From Hoplostethus atlanticus (taxonomy: Eukaryota; Chordata; Actinopteri; Trachichthyiformes; Trachichthyidae): a DNA stretch of 64,000 bases. Shown one piece after another: positions 48,442 to 61,661 of this stretch (position 1 is the first letter of the stretch; each line of letters opens with the position of its first letter). Position numbers and translations under genes: made by a program. The notes below the pieces were generated by a model, which did not search any database, had not been told where the DNA came from, and saw nothing but the letters and a program-made list of their open reading frames with translations. The DNA lies in the NCBI GenBank assembly GCA_034670405.1, contig JAXDDX010000006.1, positions 9,995,501 to 10,059,500 of the forward strand. The letters run 5' to 3'.

Positions 48442-50293
48442 ATGGAAAACTTTACTACAGCTCAAGACGTGAACAGCACCTTGGGGACTTGGGTGGACCA
48501 CAGCGTCCAATACAAAGTGATAAGTAGCCTATTGGTTTTCGTGATATGTGCCTTAGGACTCGTTGGCAACGTCATGGTCATTTTGGTGGTGCTCACTACC
48601 AAACACATGAGGACACCGACCAATTGCTACCTAGTGAGTCTGGCTGTGGCGGATCTGATGGTGCTGACAGCGGCTGGCTTGCCGAGCATCACGGACAGTA
48701 TCTTTGGCTCCTGGGTGTTTGGCCACTACGGGTGCCTTTGCATCACATACTTTCAGTACCTCGGAATCAACGCCTCGTCTTGCTCCATAACCGCGTTCAC
48801 CATAGAAAGATACATCGCCATTTGCCATCCTATAAAAGCCCAGTTTCTGTGCACGCTCTCCAGGGCCAAGAAAATCATTTTCTTCGTTTGGGTTTTCACC
48901 TCGCTTTACTGCGTAATGTGGTTCTACCTGTCCGACGTCCAAGAGCTGCTGTACGACAACATCACCATCATCACCTGCGGCTATAAAGTGCCAAGGCGCT
49001 TTTATTTGCCGATTTACTTTTTTGATTTCGGTATCTTTTTTGTTTTGCCACTCGTGCTCTCCGCAATCCTGTACGGGCTGATCGCGAGGATTCTCTTCCT
49101 GAACCCGCTGCCCTCTGACGCGAAGGAGAAGAAGAAAAACGGACACGGCAACGCCACGACCAATAAGACAAGTTGTAAAAACTCTCGCCACTGCAGCTCC
49201 ACCGCGACCTCCCGCAGACAGGTGGGTTGTGGGTGTCTGAGACTGGCACCTCCACAGTCAGCTCTTAGGGCAATTACTCTGAGGGTGATACCAATCTAAA
49301 TTTATTTGGTCTCATATTCTGTCTTAAAATGTCTTTAAAAAATGTCTTAAAATATTTTTCTTAAAACAAGCAAAAGAAAAATCATCATTGGCATGGAAAC
49401 AAGTGACACCATCTTTATGAACTGACAGATTTTTTCATTTGTTTGAAAAAAAAACTCGTAATATTTTAAGACTTAATACTACATTAATAGACCTGTTAAG
49501 AAGTACATTTCACCCTTGGTTATTACCAGCACATATTGTTAAACTCTTGAGTACCCCTTCATTTTGCAGTTCCTCTTTTGGGCATTTGTCAGGGAAAAAC
49601 ATGACAAGATTACAAATGACCAACACTGCCTCACTGTCCTTCTGAATTACTAGCCTATATGAAATCAAAATCATAGAGAGTAAGAACTGAAATCCTCATA
49701 TCATGATTCCCCACTATGCCAGGTTTTGCCCTTTATCTCCAATTATTGTTATTATTTATTTGTTCAATTCTGTTTCTGCTCAGATTGTTGATCTGGCTGG
49801 TTTTATTGCTTCCATGAGAGCTTTTCTGCAGTGATATGTATTCCCATATTTCCCCTTGGGCCTGCAGGTGACCAAGATGCTGGCGGTGGTGGTGATCCTA
49901 TTTGCCATGCTTTGGATGCCCTACCGCACCTTAGTGGTGGTCAACTCCTGCCGGGACCAGGCCTACCTGGACACCTGGTTCCTGCTTTTCTGCCGGAGCT
50001 GCATCTACCTCAACAGCGCCATCAACCCGGTCATCTACAACGCCATGTCTCAGAAGTTTCGCGCCGCTTTCCGCAAGATCTGCCGCTGCGGGCGGAAGAG
50101 CTCGGACAAGCCCGCCGCCTACAGCGTGGCGCTCACCTACAGCGCGGTCAAGGACACGTCTGTGGTGGAGAGCACTGACCACTTCACCACAGAACTGGAG
50201 GAGCTCACTGTCACAGATGAGCTGCTGCCGGATAAGGAAATGATGTTCCAAGATGGCCGCGTCTATGGGAAGGTGACCTTCAGCAACGACTGA
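48442..50293 (+). CDS. trhr: Thyrotropin-releasing hormone receptor
   Basis: A Gq/11-coupled class A GPCR for TRH at the plasma membrane, acting in the pituitary and brain. Two coding exons, 48442-49221 and 49868-50293, join CAG|GTG with consensus borders and encode 401 aa (human about 398). The intron lies just before membrane segment 6 (SRRQ|VTKML), its usual place in this gene. The start has a strong context (accaagATGG). Visible features: N-glycosylation sites N3-F-T and N11-S-T; D71 in segment 2 ([10 protein letters not shown]); C98 and C179 for the extracellular disulfide; Y106 and N110, the TRH-binding positions of the mammalian receptor; ERY at 122-124; Y279 and R303, equivalent to human Y282 and R306; NPVIY at 313-317; and C332/C334 as possible palmitoylation sites. 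The third intracellular loop and the tail vary most. Teleosts keep several trhr paralogues; this is the TRHR1 type by sequence and synteny, but a versus b is not resolved. Confidence 0.97.
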
Positions 50294-50777
50294 GTGACAG
50301 AGCGAGGGCCACAGGCGTGGAAGGAGCCGACTTTAAAGGCCAGAGGGACAGACGTGGGACCCGCCGCAGTACCCAGGGTGAACTGAAGACTTTGGAACTG
50401 ATGCTTAATGGACTCTGTCAGGTGGAATATTGTTTCCTGAGTGTCTGCTGGCTGACCTTTCCCCAGCCGGGCTCTCGTCCTTGAGATGTAAACACAGAGC
50501 TTACTGCCACTGATGCATAATGATAGTATTTGAGTCACAAAGCCAAACACGCTCTTGGTGAACAAGACATAAACATATAAACCATAATGACAGTAAGCGT
50601 CGTCTCAACACAAAGCTGTTATCTTGCCCGTGGCCCTTAAGTGCATGAGATACTGTGTATGAGTCAACAGAATGTGTGTGTTCCCACATTTTCATCGCTA
50701 ATTCCGGGTACACAACTTTGGAGTATCTGCTGATGCTGAATTTAAGTCCAATGAACTCAATTTTTTTTTCTCTGTAG

Positions 50778-51105
50778 AGCTGCACTAGGCAACGTCACAC
50801 ATTGGCGGCTCCAAATGGCAGCGAGAAATACGCAGAAATCACGTCGTCAGTAAACTGCTCACGACACGCCGCTCACGTTTACCAGCCCGGCCAGTCGTGT
50901 GATTGCTTCAACCAAACGGCAAAAGATCTAACGTTGGCGAGTCCAGCTTCCTCTGGACGGAGCGCTCACTTTCTGGGGGGGGGGGGGGGGGTGGGGGGGG
51001 GGGGGGTGGGGGTGGGAGGCTCTTCTCTGTTGCAACCCCACTTTGAGATCCAGACTGGTGAGCTGGGTGCATTTTCACACAAGGATCCCGCCTATAGTGC
51101 AGCTT
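50778..51105 (+). mobile_element. Dispersed repeat X, copy 1
   Basis: Starts agctgcactaggcaac and shares ordered words with 59986-60343: 'ctccaaat', 'gtttac', 'ggcaaaagatc', 'aacg.tgg.gag', 'ctctggacgga', 'ttctct.ttgca.ccccacttt'. A long G-run (50975-51015) interrupts it. No coding capacity. It lies in the probable trhr 3' UTR. Confidence 0.65.
50975..51015 (+). repeat. Poly-G tract with potential G-quadruplex
   Basis: Runs of 17, 14, 5 and 3 G separated by single T. Confidence 0.9.
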
Positions 51106-52156
51106 GAGTAACCGTGTGTTGCCGTCAGCTCAGGCGGCTATGGCGGGTGAACATGGGAGTCTTTGTCTGTGAAGGACACGCATGGCCTCGAGCACATTGT
51201 GAATGTTGTACTGCGTGTGCTCTGGAGGCAGGGGTTACACTCTATACGGTGTTGTGGCGAAACCACTTGTGGAGATTTTCCACTGTGAATAAGAGGTTTT
51301 CTTCACCGGCAGATAGGGCCGGCGATGCTTAGACTAGTCCTGTCTGTAAATCATTTGATTTTGGAAAGTGCCACACAAATGAACTTTATGATATTTATTG
51401 TTATAGCTGCCACTACCATCAACCATGACTCTTTGTAACCCTCGATATTCTACAATAGACTGTGTATGGTGTTACAGAGGTTTAAGTGTAACCTCTGAGA
51501 TGTGTTCAGACATTTCAGGTTCAGTATTTACCCACATGCTGCGAGGCGAAGTGAAATTGTCATTCTCGGTCAGTGTATTGCTCCGTGTGTACCGTGGATT
51601 TGTCAAAGCCGCTGCTCTGTTTGCCTGCTTTTAGTCGCGCGCAATTTAGCATGCCTTCAAATGAGCCGGTGAACACGGCCGGTCGGGCATGCTACGTTTA
51701 TGATAATGATGATGATGTGTGGCTTTTACCGCACACAGATCAATGAGTTCAGCCTGCTGCGCCACGGAGCGTAATTGGGTAGGAGCCACAGTGGAGGAAG
51801 ATAACGCCCTCGCTCTGTCATAGTTGGAGGCAAACGATGCTCTGCCGGGGTTTCATTGAATATGTGGAGTATGTGGAATAATCGCTACAGTTCTTATTTA
51901 TTGATTGTACCAACGTGTACCGTGAGTATCAGTAGTAATGGTATTTACTGTTCTATGTCAAAGAGGATAATTGTATATTTTATGGAACTGTTGCTTTCAT
52001 GATCGCCCACCAACAATATAGAGCCACTATTATTTTGTGATGTACTATTTTGGAAACCGTTGCCTTGGTCTTGCTTTTTAAATGAATGTGATTCTGTGAA
52101 TGCATTTGATGGTTATCTAAGAATTGTGACTTTGTGCACTTCAGCATTATAATCCA

Positions 52157-52162
52157 AATAAA
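52157..52162 (+). terminator. trhr: Candidate polyadenylation signal of trhr
   Basis: AATAAA, followed within 25 nt by GT-rich sequence (gttggttctg), about 1.9 kb after the stop codon. It is the first AATAAA I see downstream of the gene. Confidence 0.45.
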
Positions 52163-52327
52163 GTTGGTTCTGAAACTGCAGTGCCGGTGAAATCTTGTAT
52201 TTTTTTTTAGCACAGCAATGCACATTTAGGGAAGGCAATGATATTAATGGAGCTTAATGAAAATAAATCTTTCTTTTCTATATTAAATATTCCCTCAATT
52301 CAACAATTCATCTCTTTAATTTGTATT

Positions 52328-54111
52328 AAAGGTCCCATATTATGGAAAACGGTTTATTCCTGGCGCTTATACATGTTCCACAGGAAATTACTTCCCTAAG
52401 CAGCTGAGAAATTTGAAATCTGGAAGTCAACCCGTTTTTCTGTATTTTCCTTTTTCCAAAAACGGTGCCAAAGATAGGAGAAAAAACAGCCCAGTTTCAG
52501 AAAGTGGTTCCTTTGGACGTCATAAGGGGCTAATCCAGCCCCTCTCAGAGCATGCCCACGCCCAGGTGAACAACCAATCCCATTTACGTCGTCGCAAAAT
52601 GCAGCTCACGGCAGTGCCGCAAGCCGTTGCTTATGGTGCATTCCCTTGTACTCGGAAATCGATAATTCCGAGTCGGTATTCCTAACTTCCAATCTAAATG
52701 TGTTCCAGTGCATCTGCTCGGGAAAACATAATCGCCCGCAGCAAACTCATGTTTGTATGGTAAGTCTCAGAATGTTACAAGCATCTAAACTCAACATCAA
52801 CTACTACAGCGCCATTAGTGAAGAGAATCGGCGCATATCACATTCGGACACCGTTTTTTTCCGACTACAATGGAATGCACCATTACTTTGCGACGAGTGA
52901 AGCTAAAACAACAACATATCTACGGAGATATATCAACTCTCCAGTTATTATTTTGTAGGATGCAGGCAGCAACATAGATCCCTGCACAGTCTCCCAACAC
53001 GCGAAAATGCAGGACAGAGTGGATTCATTTTATTTTTAACGGCAACAGGCTACAGTTTTTTCTGTGTGTGATGATCAGTCCTCAGACTGCTTGAGCAACG
53101 GCAGGATTAGCATCTAAATTGAAGCTTAAAGATGGAGCAATTCATAAGGTACGTGACCCATCTGCAAAATTGGAATCTGTAAGTGTCACCATGTTTTGAT
53201 TTAATTTACCAAATTAGTCTGGTTAGTATATTCACTGCTGGTTAGCTAACGAGCTAGCGGGGCTAGCCACGGGCTTGTTAGGCGTGGAAGAAGTAAGAAA
53301 ACTAAAGCTGGAGTCATTAAAAGTAAAGTAAAGTAAAAGTAAAGTTATTGGTTGGAGTCAGGACTCATCTTAAAGTTATTTGTTGGGACCAGTGTCTGTT
53401 TTATAAGTCTGTCGAACGTGTCAGGCTCGGTAAACTTTAGCCACCATTAGTAGCAATCGCGTTTGGTTGTTTGGCTGCGCTGTTTGGATGCAAATAGATT
53501 GCATCCAATAATATATTGGCTAACTAGCTCAACAAAATTGTCAATCCTAGCTTGTCTGCAAGTTGTATTCAATAAGCTTATGGACATGAGCCATAAACAG
53601 ACCGGCTACAGCAGAGAGTGTCGCTCACACACCCACATACACAAACACAAGGCACGAAAGTACAATATTACACAGAATTGTTATCATTGAGAAACTAAGT
53701 GGAACCGCCTCAGCTGCCTCTTCCCATTCTGGGTCAGACTCCGGCTCAAACATGTCCGGTCTCAGTGTTGGTTCTGGAGCGGCCGCCATGGTTATGGTAG
53801 ATTTCTGCATCAAGCTTATTTGTTTACCTTGAGCAGCATGAGCGCTCTGCTCTCCGCCTCCGCCAGGCGATTGCCTGTAGGTTGTATGTAATGAGCACTG
53901 CTCTGATTGGCCGCCTCACGCAGTGAGGCGTGAGGCAACCTCCACGCCCTCAAAACAGCCTGTTCTTTACAATGGAGAAAATGAGAGACTGAAACACACA
54001 CCACAGAAGCTGGTTTTAGGATTTTTTTTTATATAGACTTCACAAACGTCTTGTAAAGACCCCCAGGAACAGTTTAAATAGCCCAAAATGAGTACAATAC
54101 CCCCCCTTTAA
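52328..54111. mobile_element. Large non-autonomous transposon-like unit
   Basis: The left end reads ttaaaggtcccatattatgg and the right end, in reverse complement, ttaaagggggggtattgt. Both are edges I recall from abundant fish repeats. Near-edge blocks are also of that type: 'ctaagcagctgagaaatttg', 'cagcccctctcagagcatgc', and on the right 'ctgattggccgcctca' and 'cagcctgttctttacaatgg'. Inside are 1.2 kb of other sequence without a transposase. It could be one element or two half-copies with filler. Confidence 0.5.
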
Positions 54112-54214
54112 CATCTCCCCATCAACCACCAAACAGGAATCTAAAGACAGAGGGGGAGTGTCTAAAGACAGAGGGGAGGGGTCTCTCTCTCGTCTCTCGG
54201 TCTCTCGGTCTCTC

Positions 54215-54466
<252 letters not shown>

Positions 54467-55138
54467 TGCCTATAATTCATTGTTTCTATATGTAAGATGC
54501 CATGACAAGTAGTTTTTTTTAGTTGTCAAATTAATAAATTCTCACTGAGATGAAGTTTAAAAGGCTTAACAGCTCAATATCATACTCTTTGAGAGCATCA
54601 ATAAATTCATTCTGTACCAATAAATAAAGTTCTGTCATCGTGTATCACCTGGTGAACTCTGTGCTAATTTAATTTTAATTTTTTTGGGCCTACTTGACAA
54701 ATATAATAAAGATCACTCAGAGATTAAAGCAAACAGATCCAGATCACAGGGAAGCCATCGACGTGTGCAGACGCCCTTTGCCCTTTGACAACAGGAATAG
54801 AGATTGAGATCATGCTGCAGGGATTATCCCTTTTTCTAATTTAGCTCTAACTAAATGCCTCACACCCTACCAGTGTGTGTGTGTGATATCAATCAATGCC
54901 AATGTGTTTTCCAAGGCCATGTAACACCACTTCCAATGACCCGGTGTGTTCTACGGTGCTGCTCATCCTCCTCTGCTTCATCCTTTACCTGATGACTTTG
55001 AGTAGAGGATCTGATTCATGTGCACAAGGAAGGCCAGGGCTCAACAACCTAATAGATTCTCTCCCCTGAGGCACCAGGGTCTTCCTCCTCCTCCACTGGG
55101 GTCCCTTTTCCTCCTCCACTCTCCTCCTCCACTGGGGT

Positions 55139-55325
55139 CTCTTCTTCTTCTTCTTCTTCTTCTTCTTCTTCTTCTTCTTCTTCTTCTTCTTCTTCTTCTT
55201 CTTCTTCTTCTTCTTCTTCTTCTTCTTCTTCTTCTTCTTCTTCTTCTTCTTCTTCTTCTTCTTCTTCTTCTTCTTCTTCTTCTTCTTCTTCTTCTTCTTC
55301 TTCTTCTTCTTCTTCTTCTTCTTCA
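55139..55325. repeat. (CTT)n trinucleotide repeat, about 62 units
   Basis: Perfect CTT/TTC run. It is flanked by related 'cctcctccactggggtc' sub-repeats at 55085-55138. Minus-strand Glu and Lys homopolymer frames are artefacts. Confidence 0.95.
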
Positions 55326-58300
55326 CACTCTTTACTAATGATTCTGCCATTTCTTCTCAAAACTAAGTTGGAAGCCATTTATCATATTACTTCCCTCATG
55401 GGAAGTAAAATCGCGATGCATCCTCTCTTTAATGATAGATCAACTTATGAAATTAGCTTCATCAAATGTCAAAACAGACAAGGTGCAAAGGCCTATACTG
55501 ATGAATGAAGAGATGGTAGAGAGAGAGAGAAAGAGAGGGCATGAAAGAGTGGGAGAGGAGGATGAGTGAAACGTTGAGGTGACGACGGTGACAGCGGCGG
55601 GGATGAGAAAGTGATTTTCTGGCTCATTAACCTGAGAGCCGACGTGTTTCGGCACAATAAAAAGCTCCTTGTTCTGTGATAATGGGAAAGTAATGCTCAT
55701 TACGGCAACAGCAAAAGACAAGCGCGGTGTAATTACAGCTTCCCTGCAACAAGGGATCGGCCTCAGCGTTTAGGAGTAATCACTCATGGAAGAATATGGA
55801 GTGTGGAGTCGCCGTCGATCCGGCAGCCACCTTGTCATCCCCGTGAACCTTCATTTATCAACTCCAGCAACATGATGCTCTTTCTTTCTGTCGGAGAAAG
55901 CCTCTTTTCTACAACATACAGCTTCAAAACCATAAATGCTCACATATATTCTGGGAGGTTGAATAGTAGATGGATGCATCGCCTGCAATACATTTGAGTT
56001 TAGCTGTCAAATCCTGTCAGCATCAAGTTCAGTCCAAAGCACAGCAACTCAAACCATAATGGATCGTTTCTGAGACGTATTTGCACACCTTGCATAGATG
56101 CTTTTGCAGAGGACTGTAAATCTATAGACTGAAAACATCAATAAACCTGTCACTGAAAATCAACTTGTGATTCAAGCGTCATTTTCTTGACAATAATGGA
56201 CCGATCTGCCTCGTCTCAAGATATTGACTGAAAAAAAATGAAACTGCATTGGAAACAAGTGGCGTTTCTGGCAGACATCTGCAGTGTAGAATATAGCTTC
56301 TATTTTATTGCCCAGTAATATCTGTTCTTCAAAAAAAAGAGGTTTCAGATCCCAGGAATGAATACTGCCAACTGAAGTCTCTTGAGTGACAGCCCTTCTT
56401 GGCCTGGTCCGATACGCCTCAGTAACAACTCCCAGTTATCTCCATTGAAGTCTGTGGGTCGTTGTATGTGGCTGTCTGGGTTTAGCCACGGTACGAGAGC
56501 AGTTGACAAGACACAAGAGAAGAGGGTGGGTGTAGGGGGGTTGGAGGAGGGCGACAACGTTCGCCACCCGTGGTGAGAGATAAAGACCATGCTGTAAAAG
56601 AACACACACTCGGAAAGCAGGTATCGCAGACATAGTGTCTAATTACCTGCCCCCCACCTCGCGACCCCGTGAGGAAGCTGTATTCATCAGAAGAATGGGC
56701 AATCAACCAAATAACGGTTAATTGAACTCTCTGCATGATTCTTTTACCAGACAAAGTTGTTGTGGGTATTTTTACTTTAGTAAATGGTTTTGATGCTGCA
56801 GAAAAATAAGACGAGGCGTCCCCGGTGGCGGCTGTTCTGGTGTTTGAGCTAGGCCTCGAAGCATACGTACTTCAGAATGACGTCGTATGGCGCTGGACCT
56901 GTGGCCCAGACTCTCGTCACATGCAGTCCAATTGTTTATCCAAGGCAAAAAGCAGCCGCTCGGTTCTCACCAGCATTAAGACAATACAAATATTGGTTGT
57001 GAAACACGAGGCGGCTACGTACCGTCTCAGAAAAAAACTGGTGATTTTGAAAAATGCTTGTCAATCAATCTGGAAAACACCCCCTTTTTTATTTTTATTA
57101 AAGTCCTGAAAAGCTTTTGAAGACTTTTTGAAGGTATGAGGTGTTCACCCTGACAGCTGCGATATGAAGGTTTGGGGACTGTGGAACCCAAGCAATAACG
57201 TTCTTCCATTACCCAATCCTCCACGTTCAGACGGCTTGACAACCTGCTGTGTCTTTGTGTCTGAGTAAACAAAGCCAATCCTCGGAGACATTAGCGCGTC
57301 TGACGGACCTCCTTCAAGTCATCTGGGGAAGCTGGTACCGCTAATAAAAACGAGCAGCGCCGTCTAATTCAATTGCGCAGCCACAATTAAATAACAACCG
57401 AGAGTAAAACTGGATTTTCCTCAACAGTGACAGCCGAGAGAAAAGGGTGATTACCGATCACCAATAGCACGGCTCAGAGCGGGAAAGCAAATTGCCTCTG
57501 AAATGGTTAGGACTGAGCGGAGAACGTGGAGTGCAGATAGAAACCCTCACAAAATTGCCCAGCCGAGACTGGATGGTCAACTCAACCAGACACACAGATC
57601 GCTAGGACCATTAACCATGAGGTAGTTATGCACTTATACTGCAAAAGGAATAGCAAAGACACCGTGCACTGTACCCGTACCAACCGGATGGTAGAAACAA
57701 TTCACCTTTCATATCATTCGCTGCTTTTACCAGACAGCAAAACAGACAGAGTTCCATTTATCATTGCATTTAGTGAAAGGGGAACAGAGACTGATTGAAG
57801 AGTCCATTTCTAACATGGTAGGGGCCAGAGATGACGAAGACCCCTGCTAGGATCTCGTCCAGCTCGAGTCTCCCAGCTCTCTTTATGTTGTAATGAAAGA
57901 AAAATACTCAGAGAAGCGAGCGGCCTGGCCATTCTTCACACAGAAGAGACTCCATTAGTGTCTCCCTTCAATGCACCTACGGGACAATAGTATTTAGGCT
58001 CTGAGTGGGTTTCCTAAGAGGGGGAAAAAGGAAATGCCACCGCTAAGCACGGCATTTACTACTTCAGATTTTGGCTCCAGCGTAATTGCATACGATGAGA
58101 TCAATATACACAATAGTATAACCTAGCTTGCTGCTCTCATGTGTGATGGTAGAAGAACAAAATACCAGCTGGGAGGCCTTATTTTAAAAATGTCTCTACC
58201 TTCAAACCACATCAAAACACGGGTGACGCGACTTGATGTTTCTGAACACGTTCAGGTGAAACATAGTCATTTTATTATTCCTACAGGCCTATTTCTCCTG

Positions 58301-59236
58301 TAGGGTAGCAATATGATGGGAGAAAAGATTGATACAGCACAGAATCGCAATATTTTGGGTGAACAAAAGGTATTGATATACGGACGCCAAGTTGTTATTA
58401 TTAATAATTGTTTTCTTTTAGAATTTTTTTTACTCTCGTCTGTTCATCTCTTAGTTATCCAACGTCAAAGCCAGGCGTTCACAGCTCGCCCCAATACGAA
58501 CAGATTGATCTGTGCTGCGGTGATTGGGGGAAAAAAAGATGGGAAATAACGAATTACTTGATCCGCCCCTCAACGCAACCTTTTTAGCTTTTATGGGAAT
58601 GCCAAGCACCCCCGTATTTCGAACCGTGCAGAAGTTTAAAACGTAAAAAACCTTCCTCATATCCAACCCAGGTTTCCTCCTCGGTGTTCACCCTAGTTCA
58701 AGTTAAGTGCCATATCTTTGACTCCCTCCTCAGCGTGTACAAGCTGTTTAGTATTTCCATTTCAACCTTCTTTCATCCGGCAAAGCTAAATAGGAAAGGT
58801 GCAAGTAAAAAAAAAAAAAAAACAGGTGGCAAAAGTGAATTACAGACGTGATTGAATTTCTTGCCTTCGAGTCGAACCAATCAGTCCAAGGCTGAGGCCA
58901 AATGAGAGCAGACTTTGGGGATACGTGGAAGGTCCTCTCGCAAATTTATGGAAATAAATGTCCTGTTTTTTCACGCTCCTGCTGCGACGATGGAAAAACG
59001 AGCCGAGGAAAGGAATTGCCTCAGCGGGCTCTCTCACTCCCCACCGACTACCTGACACAATACTACAATCAACCATCAATCCAACATAACCAAACGCCAC
59101 TATAATAAAATCTTTCTGTAACAATTATGAACTAAACTAATGATTGATGAGAAAGCTGCCTGGCTTAATGGGCTGAATTCAATTATGAACGCACAGCGAT
59201 CTGTTGGACTGGTTTTAATTGAGCGTTTACATCACA

Positions 59237-59242
59237 TTTATT
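59237..59242 (-). terminator. nudcd1: Candidate polyadenylation signal of nudcd1
   Basis: AATAAA on the minus strand, about 310 nt downstream of the nudcd1 stop codon. Confidence 0.4.
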
Positions 59243-59551
59243 TCTTTTTAACCGGATTTCCTGGGGAAATTAAGCACAAACAAACAATCATCATCATCTG
59301 TCACAGTCAGAATGTTTTGGGGTTTTTTTACTTCTTAGTCTCACCACAAATCTGTGCACTTACATATGTACTGGAATACATGGAAGACTAGTGGAAGAAG
59401 TGAAAACATCTCAGCAACACACCAGTCAATGCAGACTGATGCAGCACAATAACTACATCGGTGGAGGAGCGTTATCACTCAGTTCTTCGTTTTGGAATGG
59501 TCCAGCTCTCGGGGGGGTAGAGGAGATGAAAACCTAAACAGAAAACTAAAT

Positions 59552-61661
59552 CTAATTATTGTTGATCTTTAGAACAAAGAGGTTGCTGGAGGTCAGGACG
59601 AACAGTCTCTCGTTGGTCGCCCGGAAGCCCAGGATTGGTTCGTTGGAGTCCAGGCTGGCCACCTGTTGCTTGGCAACCTGTCCCACCTGACGGCCCTGCT
59701 TCCTGTTGAAGAGCACGGTGTCAACAGGCGACGGCTGTCTGTAGATGAACGCCCGGCGGAGACACTCTCCCAGGGTCGCGTAGGAAAAGTTTGGAGCGCA
59801 GGTCGCAAACTTCTTATCACGTTTGGATGCCTGGACATAGCCTAGCCAAGACAGGCGGGTTAAGAGAAGAAGAAAAAAGAGAAATGAGTTGAGGTTTCAC
59901 AATTACCAACACAAATCAGAGGCCTGTGGTGAGGCCTTACGGCCGTGCCATGCTGGCTACCTTTTCATTTTCTGGTCCACATTAAAGCTGCATTAAGCAA
60001 CTTGGAACATTGATGACTCCAAATCATGTAACACACCATGCTCATGTTTACTAACCCGAACAGTCTGATCACTGAGTACCAAAGGATATGAAACGGATGA
60101 GAGAGGCAAAAGATCCAACGCTGGTGAGTGCAGCGTACTCTGGACGGACTGCTTGCTTGCTGCTGTTTATAAGAGGTTTTGTATTTCTCTCATACGTTTC
60201 AATTTGTCACTTCCTGTGAGCAGAGAAGATTTCCTGCCAGGCATTTCAATCAGGGGGGATAGGACACTTTTCTCTATTGCAGCCCCACTTTGTGAGTTAG
60301 GCTGATGAGTATATTTTTACCAAAAACCTTTGCCTGCTTAGCAACCGCCTCTCTGCTGCCCAAAATTGAATAGATGAATGCTGGTGGCGTGCTCGCCTCA
60401 CAAAAGTCGGAATAAACTTTAAAAGTAGGCCTTGTAAATCTAAAGTCAGTCAAGAATCAGCCACTGCAATGACTATTTCACATTTACAGGTGTACCAGAG
60501 CAGATGCAGCTCACTCAGAAGGAGGCAAGAAGAAGAAGACAATATCATAGTGTCATAAAATAATTTCTACGGGAAGGAAAAAGGCCATATGCATGAAAAC
60601 AAACAGAAAAAGGTCTAGGACTCCCAGACAGAACTGTACAGCATAGCCAGCAGTGGGCTCACATAGCCAAACTAATAACTGATAGGACATATTGATCAAG
60701 TTTTTTTAATTGGCAAAACAAAATATGATTGACTGTAAATTGAGAAACAGATTTCAACTGCAAATTTTCAACAATCTTGGGATAATTAACAGACTGACTG
60801 CTATGGGCGTCACAGCCGAGCGGTTATCTGAAATGAATCCCAACAGCCAATCAGAATAGAGTACTCTCCCGGCCCCTGTAGGGTTCACCAATGTTCAAGC
60901 ATGACTGTATTTCCCTTCACGCCACAGTCGACTCAACAAGGTAATTTTCGTAAATATCACCAGAGATCCCATCTATGGTCTCATATTGGATGATGTATTA
61001 ATTGGAGGGAGGCTCTAGAGATCGGCATGCTTTACACCTAAGCTCACATGCACAAGATCAATTATTATGAGACTGACTTGATTGCATCCATAGCAGAAGA
61101 AGGTTAGGCTGTAAATGTTTCAATGTTTTTTTATGCTGTGATTACTTTCCCTCTATAGGCTACAAACAATGTCAGCAATAACCCTCCTGTCATACACTGC
61201 AGCTGTATCACTCCCACGGGGTTTCTGTTGCCCCCACTTTAACGTGTCCATAATTCATCCAGTGCCAAGACTTGAGGCGTGACAGCTGGATGTAAACACA
61301 TTGAATAGTTCAGGGTATGTTGGGTGTCAAACACAACAGAATTCGCAGACCAAACCATTATAATGTGACTGATATGGCGATGCTCCACATATCTTAATGG
61401 TTCTTAATCTTAATCTTGATCGTGTTGAGTCATAGAGAGAGTAGCAAAATGGGAAAATGGACATTTACTGTATTTATGTAGTTATGGCGTTCAGCTCTTA
61501 CCAAGGGCGTTGAACGTGGCGATGTGCTCCCACATGTTGCTGGGCTGGTTGGGCCGCGGCTGCCACACCAGGGCGTCGACGTCGTGGCGGAGGCAGAGGC
61601 ACGGCATCTCAGACGGGTCCACGTCCACCGTGAACAGGTACTGGTGGCTCCCCAGATTCAC
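59552..61661 (-). CDS. nudcd1: NudC domain-containing protein 1, C-terminal exons (partial)
   Basis: NUDCD1 (CML66) is a cytosolic/nuclear protein with a central CS (p23-like) domain, regarded as a client-binding HSP90 co-factor of the NudC type. Two minus-strand exons are present, 61502-61661 and 59552-59841. They splice CTT G|GC, making the Leu-Gly of [15 protein letters not shown], and end NNN-stop at 59552-59554. They encode the last 148 residues: [46 protein letters not shown], then [34 protein letters not shown] and [20 protein letters not shown]. These match the human C-terminus closely. The CS domain and upstream exons lie beyond 64 kb. The opposite orientation to trhr is as in human. 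Confidence 0.95.
59986..60343 (+). mobile_element. Dispersed repeat X, copy 2, in nudcd1 intron
   Basis: Second copy of the element at 50778-51105, same orientation, starting agctgcattaagcaac. It lacks the poly-G and has an extra segment around 60160-60230. It is antisense to nudcd1. Confidence 0.65.

Noticed and set aside
48546-50251. Several antisense or off-frame open frames over trhr
   Set aside because: Shadows of the GC-rich receptor exons.
55018-55378. Poly-Lys, poly-Glu and poly-Leu frames
   Set aside because: Translation of the CTT repeat.
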